Source of the DNA: Seriola aureovittata
Lineage: Eukaryota > Chordata > Actinopteri > Carangiformes > Carangidae
Reading direction: 5' to 3'
Assembly (NCBI RefSeq): GCF_021018895.1
Contig: NC_079369.1
Coordinates: forward strand, 4,432,694 to 4,496,693
DNA length: 64,000 bases
Each line of letters begins with the position of its first letter. Position 1 is the first letter of the stretch. The notes beneath the pieces were generated by a model. It was not told the DNA's origin, did not search any database, and saw only the letters and a list, made by a program, of their open reading frames with translations. This document shows positions 11,187-23,041 of this stretch, piece after piece. The translations under genes were made by a program, and so were the position numbers.

Positions 11187-13995
11187 AAAAAATGACATTT
11201 GAATAATAACAACAAATCCATCACTAAGAGGTTCTACACATCTCAATTATACACATGCTGATATCCCCAAATTTATACTTATTTGTTTGAAATGATGAGA
11301 AGAATGAAGGTTGAATTTTAAAAGCTGTTTTTTTTTTGTTTTGTTTTGTTTACTCATTTTTGCAAAACAACCATTTTAAATCAATTAGAGATGGATTTAT
11401 TATACGAGCTCTCCCAAATTATTCTGTTATTTTCTCAAACCAATATTTCTGCCTATCAATGTTGTGTTTTTACAATGTTTTTTTCATAAGAAATATAAGT
11501 ATAAATTATAACTGCTAAAACAACAGACAAATAGAGTTAGCTGCGTGTGACATCACAGGCCAATAAACTGTCTATTGTCTGCGAGTGTATTTCAGACTCA
11601 TTTTGACGAATATTAGGCAAATACGAAAACAAATGAAATCATCAATAAAATCATACACACAGACTGCTGTTAAACTCATACAGAAACGACCTGTTTTCAG
11701 TGCTTTTAAAAAAAATGACTCATTTAGCTTCTAGTATCAATGCTTTCCCTATCAGTTTTTATTTGGAGCAGTTTCTGTGGCAGAGCTGTGTGTTTCAGTT
11801 CAGGGCGATGCCAAGTGATTCATACACAAATGACCTGAGGGAGGCAGCAGTGCAGCGAGCAAATGTGAGCACAGCGTCTCACACTCTGAGTGAGCTTTAA
11901 AGGCCATTTACATAGTGAAATCTAATTATCCTAGCTCTATGAGAGAGTATTTGATCTCAATCTTAAACAGAGCAGAACATATTATTAAGAAAAAAAGGGG
12001 CTTTTCTTAGATGAAGGTGGCTTACTGAACAGAGGAATCAGCTTGTACACAATTCAGCACTCCCTTTTTTAATTATTTTCCAACATAGATGAAAAGGGAA
12101 GAACACTGATTTATTTGTGTCCTGGGAGACAATGTCGGCTTTTGAGACATGAAAACCAAAAGAGGGAACTTGGGTGGACAATGGTGGGAGAGCAAAGTCT
12201 CTCTCATTTTGTTGTTTGAGCTTAAGAGGAAATCAAAAGTTCTCAGTGTTGCTCTATTAACAACCTCATCTCTGAAAAACATGACGTTTTTGACATCAGG
12301 TGTCGGCACAATCATAAGTACAGCAGAGCCAGAGGGGACTAATGTCAATAATTCATAAAATTAATAACTGTCTTTTCTCATACTTTACAGCTCTTTTGAC
12401 ATGAACCACCCAATTCACACTAATGCAATAACAATCCACTTACTTTCAGCTGCTTCTGAACGACTTAAGACATAGATAGATATCAAACAGACATATATTT
12501 CTCTAAACTTTACACCATCTATAACCACTGGTGTCCATTATTTACATGATTATTTTTTACCTTATCAAACCAAACCCACAGTATCTTTAGCATTTTTCAA
12601 TATTTGAAAGAATTATATATATAAATGCAAGTTTTCAAAATAAAATACAAGGAGTATTATGTGTATTTTTAATGTAATGGATCGTTATCATAGTTGTTGC
12701 TCTGTCATGAACATGAGCTTTATGTTGAGGAAGAAATGCCTGTGGTTTACTTTTGGCCACCGGCAGCACAACACATGGATATACAGTAACTTATGAAGTG
12801 CATCTCATCAGCGCAGCCTGTGGGGAACTGGCAGGACTGGCAACTCAGATTTCTTGTGGAAACACTGAAATATCAGCGTGGACACAGGTAGGTGCTGGTT
12901 TCTGCAGCTCTTTGTGTTTACTTTTCATTCATATTGTCACGTCTCTGTACATGATACGATGAATGGAGCAGTGCTGAGAGGATACGCACCTCTCCTGTGC
13001 ATTTACCACCATGTCCATGTCCTAACAAGCATGTCTCCAGATGTTCTGTGTGCATGCATGTGTGCTTGTAGATGATGTCCCTTGGGCCATGTTGATACTA
13101 TTAGTATTGGTACTATGGCAATAGAAGTATTGCATTGCATTATTAGTATACAGCAATTACTGTGTGTCAGAACTGAAGCACACAAGAGTTCCACCCATAT
13201 GTCTTCACATGGCAACATTAAATGCTAAGGACTCATAGTGCACATACTTAACACAGAGCTCATTAGTGTATGACTCACAGAGCAGCAAGTGTTTCTAACA
13301 TTTTCAAAAATCCAACCAGTAAAACTATGCATAAGAATGAAATCTTGCACTTTTTCTGCCTCTCTGTTCTCAACAGCGGGGTATCCATGTTTTCCCAACA
13401 CAAAAGTGAATTTCTGTGGACCCAGCAGGGATCTACGGTACAATAACATTTGTAGGAGCCTATGTATTCGTCGTATAGAGAACTTGTTTGGTAGATGTTG
13501 GTGGTTAGAGTAGCGCATTGTGAAGCCAGCATGTCTCTAGATCTAATGGCTTCACAAGGGAAAACAATCAGGATGGCTTCACTGTATCATCCAGGGTGGT
13601 GGGTAAGCTGCAGGAGAGTGCAGCAAGCACCTCCACTATTCCCTTAAAACAAGGTGAAGTTTGCTCCCTCCCAATAATCTGGGCTGGGATCTCAAAGTCA
13701 CGATAGGGAGCAATGTTGTTCCCCTGGCCTATCCACCGACCCAACATGTGGTACGCTGCTCATTTCCGTAGCTGCCCATGGCTTCCTGGAGACTTTTTCA
13801 TCCAGCCCATGAATACAGCTTCTAAAACTTAGACTTCCAGGCACCTTTTCTCAACAACCACAATAATACCTCACAGAGAGTCTTCAGTCGACGTGTTACT
13901 AGAAATATATTAAAATGCCGGACAATGGAGGCAGTTGTTAACATATTTAATGTTGTCCGTGAGAAGCACGCAAGAACGCCCAACCTGGAAAGTGA
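11187..13995. other. Non-coding stretch, no gene recognised
   Basis: Mostly AT-rich unique DNA. Many short frames overlap in both directions (12073-12358, 13003-13532), none convincing. The segment 13520-13920 is less AT-rich and felt repeat-like, but I could not assign a family. Confidence 0.4.
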
Positions 13996-14009
13996 GTATT
14001 TCAGGAATA

Positions 14010-14455
14010 ACTTGTGTACTAAAGTGCAGTTTTTGGGAATTTTACTTGAGTGTTTCCTCCATATCGTATGTTATACTTCTACTCATCTATCTTTCAAAGA
14101 GATTTTTTTACTCCACTACATTATTTCACAGCTTTAGTTACTTTGTATGTCAAGATTTTACGAACAAATATCAACTACATATCGACTTCAAAATAAAATC
14201 AGGTGCATTGTTATGGATTATATTGTATGTAGTAGAAACTTGGCCACACCTCAATGAGCTTCAACACTAAAATGCTACTTACACATAAAATCCTAGTAAT
14301 AATAATTAAATAATACATTAAAAAATGATACAAGACTCACAGGGACTCAGAGTACTTTGATACTTTAACTACATGTTGTTGTACTTTTACTTATGTGCCT
14401 TTTAAAGTTCAGGACTTTTATTTGTTAGTATTTTTACTTTTAGTGTTTCTTAAAG
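14010..14455 (-). repeat. Teleost AAGTAC / GTAGTGGAGTA interspersed repeat, copy A
   Basis: Read on the minus strand this follows the familiar order of a very common percomorph repeat: repeated 'aagtac/agtaaaagta' blocks, then TAACTAAAGCTGT and ATGTAGTGGAGTAAAA near the other end. Diagnostic pieces on the plus strand are TTTACTCCACTACAT (about 14108-14122), AGCTTTAGTTACTTTG (14131-14146) and AGTACTTTGATACTTTAA (about 14351-14368). I take it for a non-autonomous DNA element; the family name is not recalled. Diverged, with many small indels. Confidence 0.7.
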
Positions 14456-14509
14456 TCATTCACGAGATTGGGAGAAATAATTAGAAATGAATTAGAAAAT
14501 GGTTTCCAC

Positions 14510-14755
14510 TGTCAAAAAATACTCATATTTACTAAACTGATACTCAAAGTATTAAAAGTAAAAGAAGCTATTATGTGAGAGTTACACAATTAAGTATTTT
14601 TACTGTATTTCTGTTTGTAAAATTGTAATTTGCGAAGTAACGAGTAACTACAGCTGCCAAACACATGTAGTGGAGTAAAGAAAGAAGAGTATTACTGCAG
14701 AGTAGTATTAACTTTGGTAAATGTACTTTCCGTTCCATGTTACATTCCAGCACTG
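14510..14755 (+). repeat. Same repeat family, copy B, opposite orientation
   Basis: The same landmarks appear in reverse order and orientation to the neighbouring copy: ACTCAAAGTATTAAAAGTA (about 14542-14560), AAGTAACGAGTAACTACAGC (14635-14654) and ATGTAGTGGAGTAAAG (14667-14682), ending GTAAATGTACTTTCCGTTCC. It lacks part of the first half. Together with copy A it forms an imperfect inverted repeat. Confidence 0.65.
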
Positions 14756-16230
14756 TGCAGGTCTGTCCACAGACCTTTTGTATGGTACCGCTCGCATTCA
14801 TAAATCCACAGTGTCACAGCAGGTCGCCAGGTTTTATAAAAACAAATGCACACAGCAATTAAAAGAAAATTCCCTTAAAGAGATTTGAGTAAATGCTTTC
14901 GAGCTGGAAGAGCTTTAGCGAATGCACCTTCAACTGGAAAGATTTCTATATGTGTCTGTGGTTTCACCTTTTTTACTTCCAGCTGATGAGCTGTAATGTC
15001 TTTTTTTTTTTTTTATTTAAGACCCTTTCAGGTCATATAACGAGGACTTACCGCATAATTAGATCTTTCGAACGGCCCTATTTAAAACACAGAAGCTGAA
15101 AACAGATTTTAAATGTTAATCATTTTATATGCGCAACCTGGGGGCGGCCTCGACCTATGAACTGAAGCTTAAAGGGGTGAGGGCTCGTTCTTGCCTGGAC
15201 ATTGGTGTTTTTTTGGTTTTTTTTAACCAAGCAGCAGAAAATCCAATTATTAGCAACAACCCAATTACTTTCCCCTCAGACTCAGCCGCTCAAATCCAAG
15301 GTTGGATTTGAGGATTAGCGGTGGTTTACTGATAGACTCCTAAAAAGGGAAGCAACAATGTTGAATTTCCTGGCCGCCTGCGCTCTTCCGGGATTTGGAG
15401 TCAGAGGGTGACATGATCATTGAGAGGTGGGATAATGACAGACTGAGAGAGGGAGGAAGGTTCGAAGCAGAGAGAAGAGTGGTCTCTGGACAGTAGATCA
15501 CAGTTAGCTGAGGTCAAGGGTGCAAGTAGGGGCCTGTCAATGGAGACCGAGCCACTGATAAAGTCATATTGACTTTACAGCCATACTTAATGCTGTGAGT
15601 TACTTGACACCGAAAGCACCACAGCATTTGTAAGTCAATTAGAGGGGGGTGGATGAAGTGCATGGTTTGGCTGTCGCTCTAACCTGAGGAGGATAATGCC
15701 GGACACTGACCTCTGACCTCACCCAGCTCCCTGACTTCTAACACCTGCAAGCCGCTCCTGTGCGACGGAGGGGTTGTAACTGCTCTGAAATAACTCGATC
15801 ACAACGGACGCTGACTCATAATTAAATATATGAATATCTAAACAAAGATGAAGGCGGCGTCAAATAGAGACTAGTGCCACACTCAGGGTTATGAAACTAC
15901 CATTAAGTGGCTTTTTAAAAAAAAAAAAGATAGACACTTCTACTTCCGTCAAAGTGGGTCAAAAAGTAGCAGGAAATGAATTACTCATTAAATGAAACAC
16001 TTCAATCTCTTTAATAAGCAGGTCCATGAATGATATGTGCCACCTGCTAAATTTGCAAATATCCCCTCTAAAAGCTTTGTAAGCTTCATCAAACTAATCA
16101 GAGTGGACAGCCACCCAATAGAATCTATTCTGAATTCTCCATTTGTGACCGTGCAGAGCAGGTGAACTCTTTCGGCAATAACTGACTGGAAGGTACGCCG
16201 TTCACTATTAATGTGCACGGATTAAATTTA
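14756..16230. other. Non-coding stretch, nothing recognised
   Basis: It includes T-rich (15000-15014) and A-rich (15916-15928) runs. The 14820-15340 and 15640-15830 parts are unique, with occasional TAATTA sites. No gene was found. Confidence 0.4.
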
Positions 16231-16535
16231 ACACCCACCTTATATCGTTCTGCGAGGAATCATATTGTGCTAAAGCCCACAGTAACCTGAGGTATCTCTT
16301 TCATTATTGCCTAATTAACCTGCTAATAGCCACGTCCTTACTGCTTCGTCTCTTTAATTATCCGGCGGCCTGCACCGCGTTCATACCGAGATTACAACTG
16401 TGTCAGTCAGCTCTCTGTCCCGTCACATCTTTTATGAGATCATTTTCTATTGGCTTTATTCTAAAAGACACTGTTTAATTAACAGCTATTTTTCATCCTT
16501 GAAGAACATAGTATTTCATGATCAGGATATTACTC
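16231..16535. promoter_or_regulatory. Possible conserved non-coding element
   Basis: A compact, unique block with many homeodomain cores: GCCTAATTAACCTGCTAAT (16309-16327), CTTTAATTATCC (16351), CTGTTTAATTAACAGC (16470-16485, a palindrome). TTTTATGAGATC and TTCTATTGG also occur. This texture is typical of vertebrate developmental enhancers. Confidence 0.45.
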
Positions 16536-16639
16536 TCTACAACTCTTACCTCAGACAACTGTGAGGATGTGCAGGCTGCAGAGGGAAGGCAGCGGAGACG
16601 GAGGGAGCGTAACCGCTAGATGTCCTTTGCAGTGAAGTG

Positions 16640-16670
16640 AACGAGCCTGACGGAGCCTGACGGAGCCTGG
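16640..16670. repeat. Short tandem repeat, 10-base unit
   Basis: Three successive GAGCCTGACG-type units, in a locally CpG-rich patch. Confidence 0.7.
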
Positions 16671-17324
16671 ACGCCGCGCTGGAAAAAAGCCAAAAAGGAA
16701 AGAGTCATACCACTTCATCACATTAGTCATTCAGACGAGATGCTGTCATTAACTGTAATAACAATTGAGTGTCAAGGCTCTGATTCACAGCCAACCCATC
16801 ATGCAAACATTTTTGGCCACTCAGCAGAGTTTCATTAAAGTGTGGCAGCGTTTTACTCAACTTTTCAGCTTTCAGAACTCCAAAACAAATATCGGTCACG
16901 CTCTTCGTAAAGGTCCTAGGATAAGTCCTCATCCTTCCCTATCTTAGCCTATCCTTTATAATGATGACAGAGGTCTGGTGCGCCTGCTGCTGGTACAGTC
17001 GTGTGGGTTGTGTCCGACGGTAGGGACAAGGGAGGACGTGTTGGTTCTAGGACAGTTTTCATGAATGCCAAATTATCTTTAAGCATTTCCTGTTTGCACT
17101 GTAACCAAGGAGACAACAATCACGGGGCCACTTCTATGCTAAAGAACTTTCAGATGTGCAGGTCAAGAGGCGAGAGCTGAAGTTAGCAAGAGTCCCAAAA
17201 TTACGGTGATTTCTAAAAAGGTTCCATCGTGGATATTTATCAATGATGGACATAAGAGATACTGATTTGGCAGGTATCATGTCTTAGTGTTCAGATTTAA
17301 CTGAGTTATGACTCTCAAAAGTGA
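16671..17324. other. Non-coding stretch
   Basis: Short overlapping frames only. No recognised repeat or RNA. Confidence 0.4.
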
Positions 17325-17490
17325 GTGTGGTTTTTGCTAAACTAAGCCAACCAAGCTAGATGTTCCCCTGTTTTCACGCTTTACGCTAAGCTAAGCTAAG
17401 CTAACCAGCAGTTGCCTGTAGACAGATATGAGTGTTATTGATCTTCTCTTCTTACATTCCAGCACAAAATGCAGAACCATTCCTTCAATG
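17325..17490 (-). repeat. Teleost GCTAAGCTAAGCTAACC interspersed repeat
   Basis: Recognised by ACGCTAAGCTAAGCTAAGC (17383-17401) followed by CAGCAGTTGCCTGTAG, ACAGATATGAGTG, and the end GAACCATTCCTTCAATG. This order matches a very common percomorph repeat known to me. A second, oppositely oriented copy is near 48.4 kb. Confidence 0.65.
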
Positions 17491-17869
17491 ACATATTAGT
17501 AATGCTAACTGCAGACACTATGGCTTATTAAAACATGAACAACTTGAGTATTTATTAATTACTTGGCTATGAATGATTCACCAGCGAGATGGATTTTTGG
17601 TAGTGCAAAAGGTGTCTTTATTAATAGCTTGTAACTGATCTATAAAGCATTAGTAAATACTTTATTAAGCATTACAATTACAAAAGCTATTAGATATATA
17701 AAGGTGCCTTATGAGGAGGCGATACTCAAATATTTTATTAAAAAGTTCCTCCATTAATTCCTCAGATGTTTTCATATAAAAGGCCCTGTACAAATATGAA
17801 TACGTGTGATTTAGTAAAGCAAAGATCATGTCACTGTATGAAACCAGGACAGGAGGCAACAGTGCAAGT
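17491..17869. other. AT-rich non-coding stretch
   Basis: Nothing coding or repeat-like was recognised. Confidence 0.4.
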
Positions 17870-18500
17870 GAAAATGCTACTATCTGCTGTCATTTCCCTC
17901 TAGACATACAACCAGTGGAGCATTTAAGTCGCTAGACGCACAGCCAAGACTCAGACAAGTGAATTTATGTGTTAGGTTGGTGTCCCCCCCTCCTTCCCCC
18001 CTCACTGTCTCAAAGGCCCAGCACAGATAGCGAGTTCCATTAGGAATTTCAAGTCGAATTAAGGTGCTTGGGGAGGACACATTAACACATGTGCCGCTTC
18101 TGTAGTTAAATGTCAGAATGAGGCCTGTGACTTTATATTCCATTAGCCACTGCCTCATGTTTCCCTGCTGTGTATCTAAATAAATAATCAAGACAGCCTC
18201 CAAAACACGAATCATCTTTTCACAATAATAGAAAATTAATGGCTCTGCTTGGGTAAGTAAATTACACCAAGAACGTCCCACAGCCAAAATCACTGCTGAG
18301 AGATGATGACAAAGGATGCATTATAGGCCACAGCAAAAAGGAACCCACTCGTCCAGAAAATTCTGCAATCTGAATAAAATGTTTGGGCTTTCAAGCTCTT
18401 TACAATCACCTTGCATGAAAGTCTAATTCAGTTTGGCTTCTTATTAATTCATAAGCCATTAGTAACATATTTCTATGACAAAAAGCCCCTGACAATGGGA
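17870..18500. promoter_or_regulatory. Possible conserved non-coding block with long accidental frame
   Basis: Unique sequence with GAAAATTAATGG, TTCTTATTAATTC and similar cores. A 137-codon minus frame (18293-17880) spans it. That frame has hydrophobic and Cys-rich stretches but no recognisable domain order, and I see no splice signals supporting it. I favour non-coding conserved DNA. Confidence 0.3.
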
Positions 18501-18837
18501 AAAAAAAAGAATGTGTTTGAGAGAGGTATGTGCAATTAGCATTTAAGCATGGACGATTAAAAGGAAGTTTGAAAGAAATAGCATCTTGAAAGATGCAGAC
18601 GGCTGAACTATTTTATGGGGTATTAGCCAGATATATTTAAATATAGCTGAAGTGTGTTCCTGCCATACAGTAAGTGTAACACCTGTCATGCTAAATCATG
18701 TACACAGTCGGATAGCATGAAGCTGAAGAAAGCCGGGCTGGAACAGAGTCTAAACCATTAGTGAATACGCTCAATATTTAACTACTGCCATACAGTCGCT
18801 GTATACAACAGCACTGTTTGCAACAGTTTTAAATCAT

Positions 18838-18925
18838 TAGAAATAAGTCAAATAATTGATTAGTTGATTGATAAGAAAGTAATTGATTAATTGTTTAAGT
18901 CATGTTTAAGCAACAAGAGAAAGCT
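18838..18925. repeat. Fragment of teleost ATTGATTAGTTGATTG repeat
   Basis: The stretch AATAATTGATTAGTTGATTG (18850-18869), then GTAATTGATTAATTG, then TTTAAGTCATGTTTAAGCAA matches one end of a common teleost repeat whose other parts are seen at 56.5 kb. Confidence 0.55.
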
Positions 18926-19572
18926 AGCAGGTCAGTGAGGCTGTACTTACAGGCGCAGTGGTGTAATGAGCTAAATGATATCATTAGGATGCTAACATGC
19001 TCACCGTGACAATGCTAACATGCTTATGTTTAGCAGATATATTTGCCATGTTTACCATCTGATTTCAGTGTGTTAGCATGCTAATTAGCACTAAACACAA
19101 AGCACAGCTGAGGCTGATGGGAATGTCATTTGTTTTACAGCTATTTAACCAAAGATTTGGAGGAATATTTTCTTTTTGACTTGATTTTGGTGCCAGATGA
19201 AAAGTCAACAAAGTCATAAAAAATCATCCAGAGGGGCGCGTGAATGTGTTTACCAGCTTATAACATTTCAATGGTTGCAGAGACATTTCACTGAGAACCA
19301 CAAACGTGAACCTCACTGGCACCAGAGGAAAGGTCAGGGTCTCGCAGAAGTCATTAGAATTCATCGCGTGGCGACCTCGACTGGCTGCGCTTCATCAAGT
19401 ACATGTCGAGATGTTTGACTGGTGAAAACTTTGAGCTGGTGCTGGAGGAAAAGTCAGGGGATCACCAAAGTGGGATTCATCTTCTTAGGGAGGACATGGA
19501 TGTTTGTACAAAATTTCACGGCAAATCCATCCAACAGTTGTTGAGATATTTCAGACTTTGTAAATTGATTTC
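18926..19572 (+). repeat. Teleost GGTCAGTGAGGCTGTACTTA repeat, nearly full length
   Basis: It opens with GGTCAGTGAGGCTGTACTTA (18931-18950) and passes through repeated 'gctaacatgct' motifs, then GCACTAAACACAAAG and GCTGAGGCTGATGGGAATGT (19108-19127). Then come three successive diverged copies of an internal module beginning 'gatgaaaagtc' or 'gaggaaaagtc' (19196, 19325, 19446). The end is ATCCAACAGTTGTTGAGATA (19529-19548). This is one of the commonest percomorph repeats. Frames inside it (19197-19645) are not genes. Confidence 0.8.
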
Positions 19573-22009
19573 TTTGGTATTTGGAATGTTTTTGGACAAC
19601 ACAAGCAAATATGAAGATTTGACTTTGAGCCCTGCGAAGTTCTAATGGCCGTTTCTATTTTCAGACAGTGTAGAGACTAAAAAATACTGAAATCACTTTT
19701 CCCCTATTTACCCAAAAAGCTTCTTTCTTTCCATTACAATATCCATGTAATGTGACCTCTGACCTCATATTCTCATGCACAGTAATTTCCTGTTTTCTAA
19801 TGAACACCATTCTGGACATTCACACTTGAGAGCTGACAACCCACTTAAATACAGACATGCCAGCTTGGAAAAATGGCCATTTTAATGGATATCATAGAAA
19901 TGATCTGTGTACAAAAAAAAGGCAAGTGGTGAAAAACATCTTAGGTGAAATATGTGTGGTGAAAGCTGCATAAACCTTAACGGGAGCTAATTCCACAGCG
20001 GAGCAGGTGTTAATGCCATCTCATTTCCCCACATAAACACCTTCCTCTCTCCCTGCACATAAATTATTGGCACAGATGCAACCTACTGTTTACTTTTTAA
20101 ACAGGATGAGCGAGCTGCAGCATATGAAAAGGCAAAGAGCCGGTCTGTGAGCCAGCACAGGTTAAAGTACAGAGCAGAGAGACCCGGGACCGAGAGTCAT
20201 GAATAAGTCACACAGCCCCTGGACCTTCCTCTGAAGGTACTGAGGCTCTGACACAGAGCTTTTCATCTGATAGCGCTGAAATGTCCCGGAGACGTGGGGA
20301 ATTCAGATACATGCAAGTGAATGTACTGTATATGCATGTGGCCTGTCTTGCGTATGTGTGTGTGTGAGTACATCACAACCCTGTGGATCACACACCAGGC
20401 GTCTTCATTCATCCTCCAGAGACCCCCACAACATCCACTCAGATTTTTTCAAAGCCCTTTTTTTTTTCTTTCTTTCTTTCTGTGAGGCCAGCGTGGTGTC
20501 AGGGTGCCAGGTGATTTCTCTTCCAGTTCAAATAATGACTGTAATTAAGCAATTAAGACCTGAGAGGCAGAGAGGCCGAGAGCTGGCTTTCCATACACAT
20601 CTAAACAGACGGCAAATGAGGATTCACCGGGGAATACAGACATTATGGCTATAGCATATGCTTGCTCCCTTTGGTGCTGATACCAATAGCTTATGTCAAA
20701 GGGGAGGGGGAAGAAGCACAGGATGATCTGATGAGCAACTTATTAAAATACATATATGCACATGTCTAACTTTCTTTATATTTTCACTGATGTTTATAAA
20801 AATACTGAGGTTTTTACGTGAGTTCTAATAACCTTCAGCGTAGCACATAGTATTTGGTCGTGCAAATACAGTCCTAGTTCTACATTTCTGAAACCAAGGA
20901 GTATTTACAGAATAATCTCTTGGTCATGGAGTGTTTTCACTCAAGTACCAACCTGAGATACTGAGGGGTTTTTTTTTTTTTTTTTCTTGGCTGCTTGAAT
21001 AGCCTTTCAAGGACTGCAGTGAGACACTGGGCAGCAGCGATGAGATATTTGGCATTTTCAGGTAGGAGAAAAGTCCAAGCTGGCCTTACATTCAGAAATA
21101 ACACAAGTTCTTAAACTATTGACTGCACTGAAGCAGTAGACTTCAAAAGGTCCTTCTGACCTGTTTGCTGAGGAGCCTCAAACCAAGTTTTTTTTTTTTT
21201 TCCTTCTTCTTCTTCTTTCCCTCCCTAGTACTATGCGTTTCATTATTAATATGTTTTTTCTCAAGTTTCTCTCTGACCCAGGACATTAAATAAAACATTG
21301 TATGGTTCATGAAAGATTATGAAAGAGCAGAACGTAAGCAGCAGGAGGTGTAAACTCAGCACAATTCATTCTGGTATATAATGTCAATGCCAGCAACCCC
21401 CCTCTCACCCTACCTCCATGCCCTGCAGGCATATTGGCGGAACTACCAATGGATGCTAAGCTTTTTCCGACAAAGCTCCGAAGATAAAGTATCTTCCTTT
21501 TATCCCTTCTGCAAATCAATTCTGGGCCTTACAGCAAAATCCCATAAAATAACTTCAAACACCACTACTTACTCCAAAAATTTGTATTATGGCTATATCT
21601 CTTTGAACCCTTACCAGTGAAGTTTTGGAGGAAAATGATTTAAGTGTTATCTGCTAAGACATCAGCATGTCAGCACTTCACCTCAGTTTTTCTTCACATG
21701 TCAACCTGAACCTTGTATTTCTCTCCTTGTGTTTGGTTTTTGATTGCTTCTAACCATCCAGGCCTGGTGATAAATACAAATGCTGCTTGTAAACTTAATG
21801 GCTGTAGTAAGTGCAAACAAGATGGCATGAAGCCCTGCTGGTGCTTCATGCTCACTCAGCTGCTGAAATATTCATCCCCTTCACTCTTCTCCAACAATAT
21901 GATATAAAGTGAGGCTGATAAGACGAGTAAGTGAGGAGCAGCGAGTGTCAGTCAAGGTGTGATTACAGAAGCGGCCACAGAGGCCGTTTGATTAGCTTCA
22001 ACCGGAGGA
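19573..22009. other. Non-coding stretch, no gene recognised
   Basis: It contains a T-rich/CTTT run (20458-20480), T runs at 20969-20986 and 21188-21200, and a TTC-rich tract (21200-21220). Short frames on both strands are unconvincing. The 21900-22010 part is unique. Confidence 0.4.
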
Positions 22010-22170
22010 AAAACACTTAATTACTGTGCATACATATTATTGCGCTAATTACAATATTAGCCAACTAGAAACAGAAATAAATATTAGAATGTATCCCCAG
22101 TGTGTCATTAGAATAATTAGTCACTTAAAATGTCTTAAACTAGCTTCCCAGTGGATGGACGGAAGATAGG
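22010..22170 (+). repeat. Local duplication, unit 1
   Basis: It shares an ordered series of motifs with the second unit: AATTACTG, ATACATATTAT, ACAATATTA, AATAAA-ATTAGAATGTA, GTGTCATTA (22102) and AATTAGTCACTTAAA, then GCTTCC. The spacing to the second unit is about 250 bases. Confidence 0.65.
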
Positions 22171-22230
22171 GCTGAATAATTAATCGAAATATCATCGAAA
22201 TCGCAAAACGGCCAAGTGCAATATAGACAA
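22168..22230. repeat. Teleost GGGCTGAATAATTAATCG repeat fragment
   Basis: GGGCTGAATAATTAATCGAA (22169-22188), ATCATCGAAATCGCAAAACG, GGCCAAGTGCAATAT matches one end of a familiar fish interspersed repeat. It sits exactly between the two duplicated units. Confidence 0.6.
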
Positions 22231-22249
22231 ACAAGGAATCTTGAGGTCA

Positions 22250-22412
22250 CAATGAATTACTGCAAATACATATTATGATACTAGTTAGAATATTAACTAT
22301 TAAAACTAAAAACACAAATAAAGATTAGAATGTAGTTGGATGTGTCCCAAGCGTGTCATTAAGATAATTAGTCACTTAAACAAGCTTCCTATGGACAGAT
22401 AGGTGGCTAATT
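22250..22412 (+). repeat. Local duplication, unit 2
   Basis: A diverged copy of 22010-22170 with the same motif order; GTGTCATTA is at 22353 and AATTAGTCACTTAAA at 22366-22380. A faint third copy may be present at 22670-22760. Confidence 0.65.
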
Positions 22413-22805
22413 CCCTGCAAAGAAAATGCCACAAAAACAGTAAAAGTCATATGTCTACTGTGTGAATGAACGGTCAAACTTGTTATTTTCAGCGTGTAGG
22501 TTGGGTGAAGGAGACTGTGAAAATGGTTACAGGCAGGGAAGAGGAAACGTGACGCACGCGGCAAATTGCAGGCTTGTACCCACAGTCTACATCCGGGGGA
22601 GTCGGACAAGTCCGAACTAGATAGACAAATTAGCTTCAGTCCAAAGGACACAAGAAAACAAGTGTTAAGGTTAATGTGAATTATATAAGTACAAGTACAT
22701 GAATTAGAATATTATTGAAACATTTTTTAATGACAAAGTATAATTATTCACTTGTAATTAGCAATGGCTGCAAGCTAGTGAGCTTTCCAGTACACTTTGA
22801 TGAGC
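22413..22805. other. Non-coding stretch
   Basis: A 91-codon minus frame (22651-22376) has no family likeness. Otherwise unremarkable. Confidence 0.4.
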
Positions 22806-22881
<76 letters not shown>

Positions 22882-22892
22882 CAGACAGATAG
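22806..22892 (+). repeat. (GATA)n microsatellite
   Basis: About 20 tetranucleotide units, the last few changed to GACA. GATA/GACA arrays are frequent in fish. The minus frame across it (YLSI repeats) is an artefact. Confidence 0.95.
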
Positions 22893-23041
22893 TGTGGACC
22901 CTATGATGAAGTACATTTCACCACCTGTCAGCTGCAGCCACATGTTTTAATAAGTAGTCCTGACACTCGGTGGATGACTGCTCTTAACTACTGCATTTGG
23001 AAGTCAAATTAGATCCTCCAAGAGGTCACTACTCGGTACAT

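Noticed and set aside
17880..18293. 137-codon minus ORF
   Set aside because: No domain likeness; better explained as chance in unique non-coding DNA.
19197..19645. 73- and 80-codon plus ORFs
   Set aside because: They lie within, or run on from, a known interspersed repeat.
22758..22943. 61-codon minus ORF with YLSI repeats
   Set aside because: It is the translation of the GATA microsatellite, not a gene.
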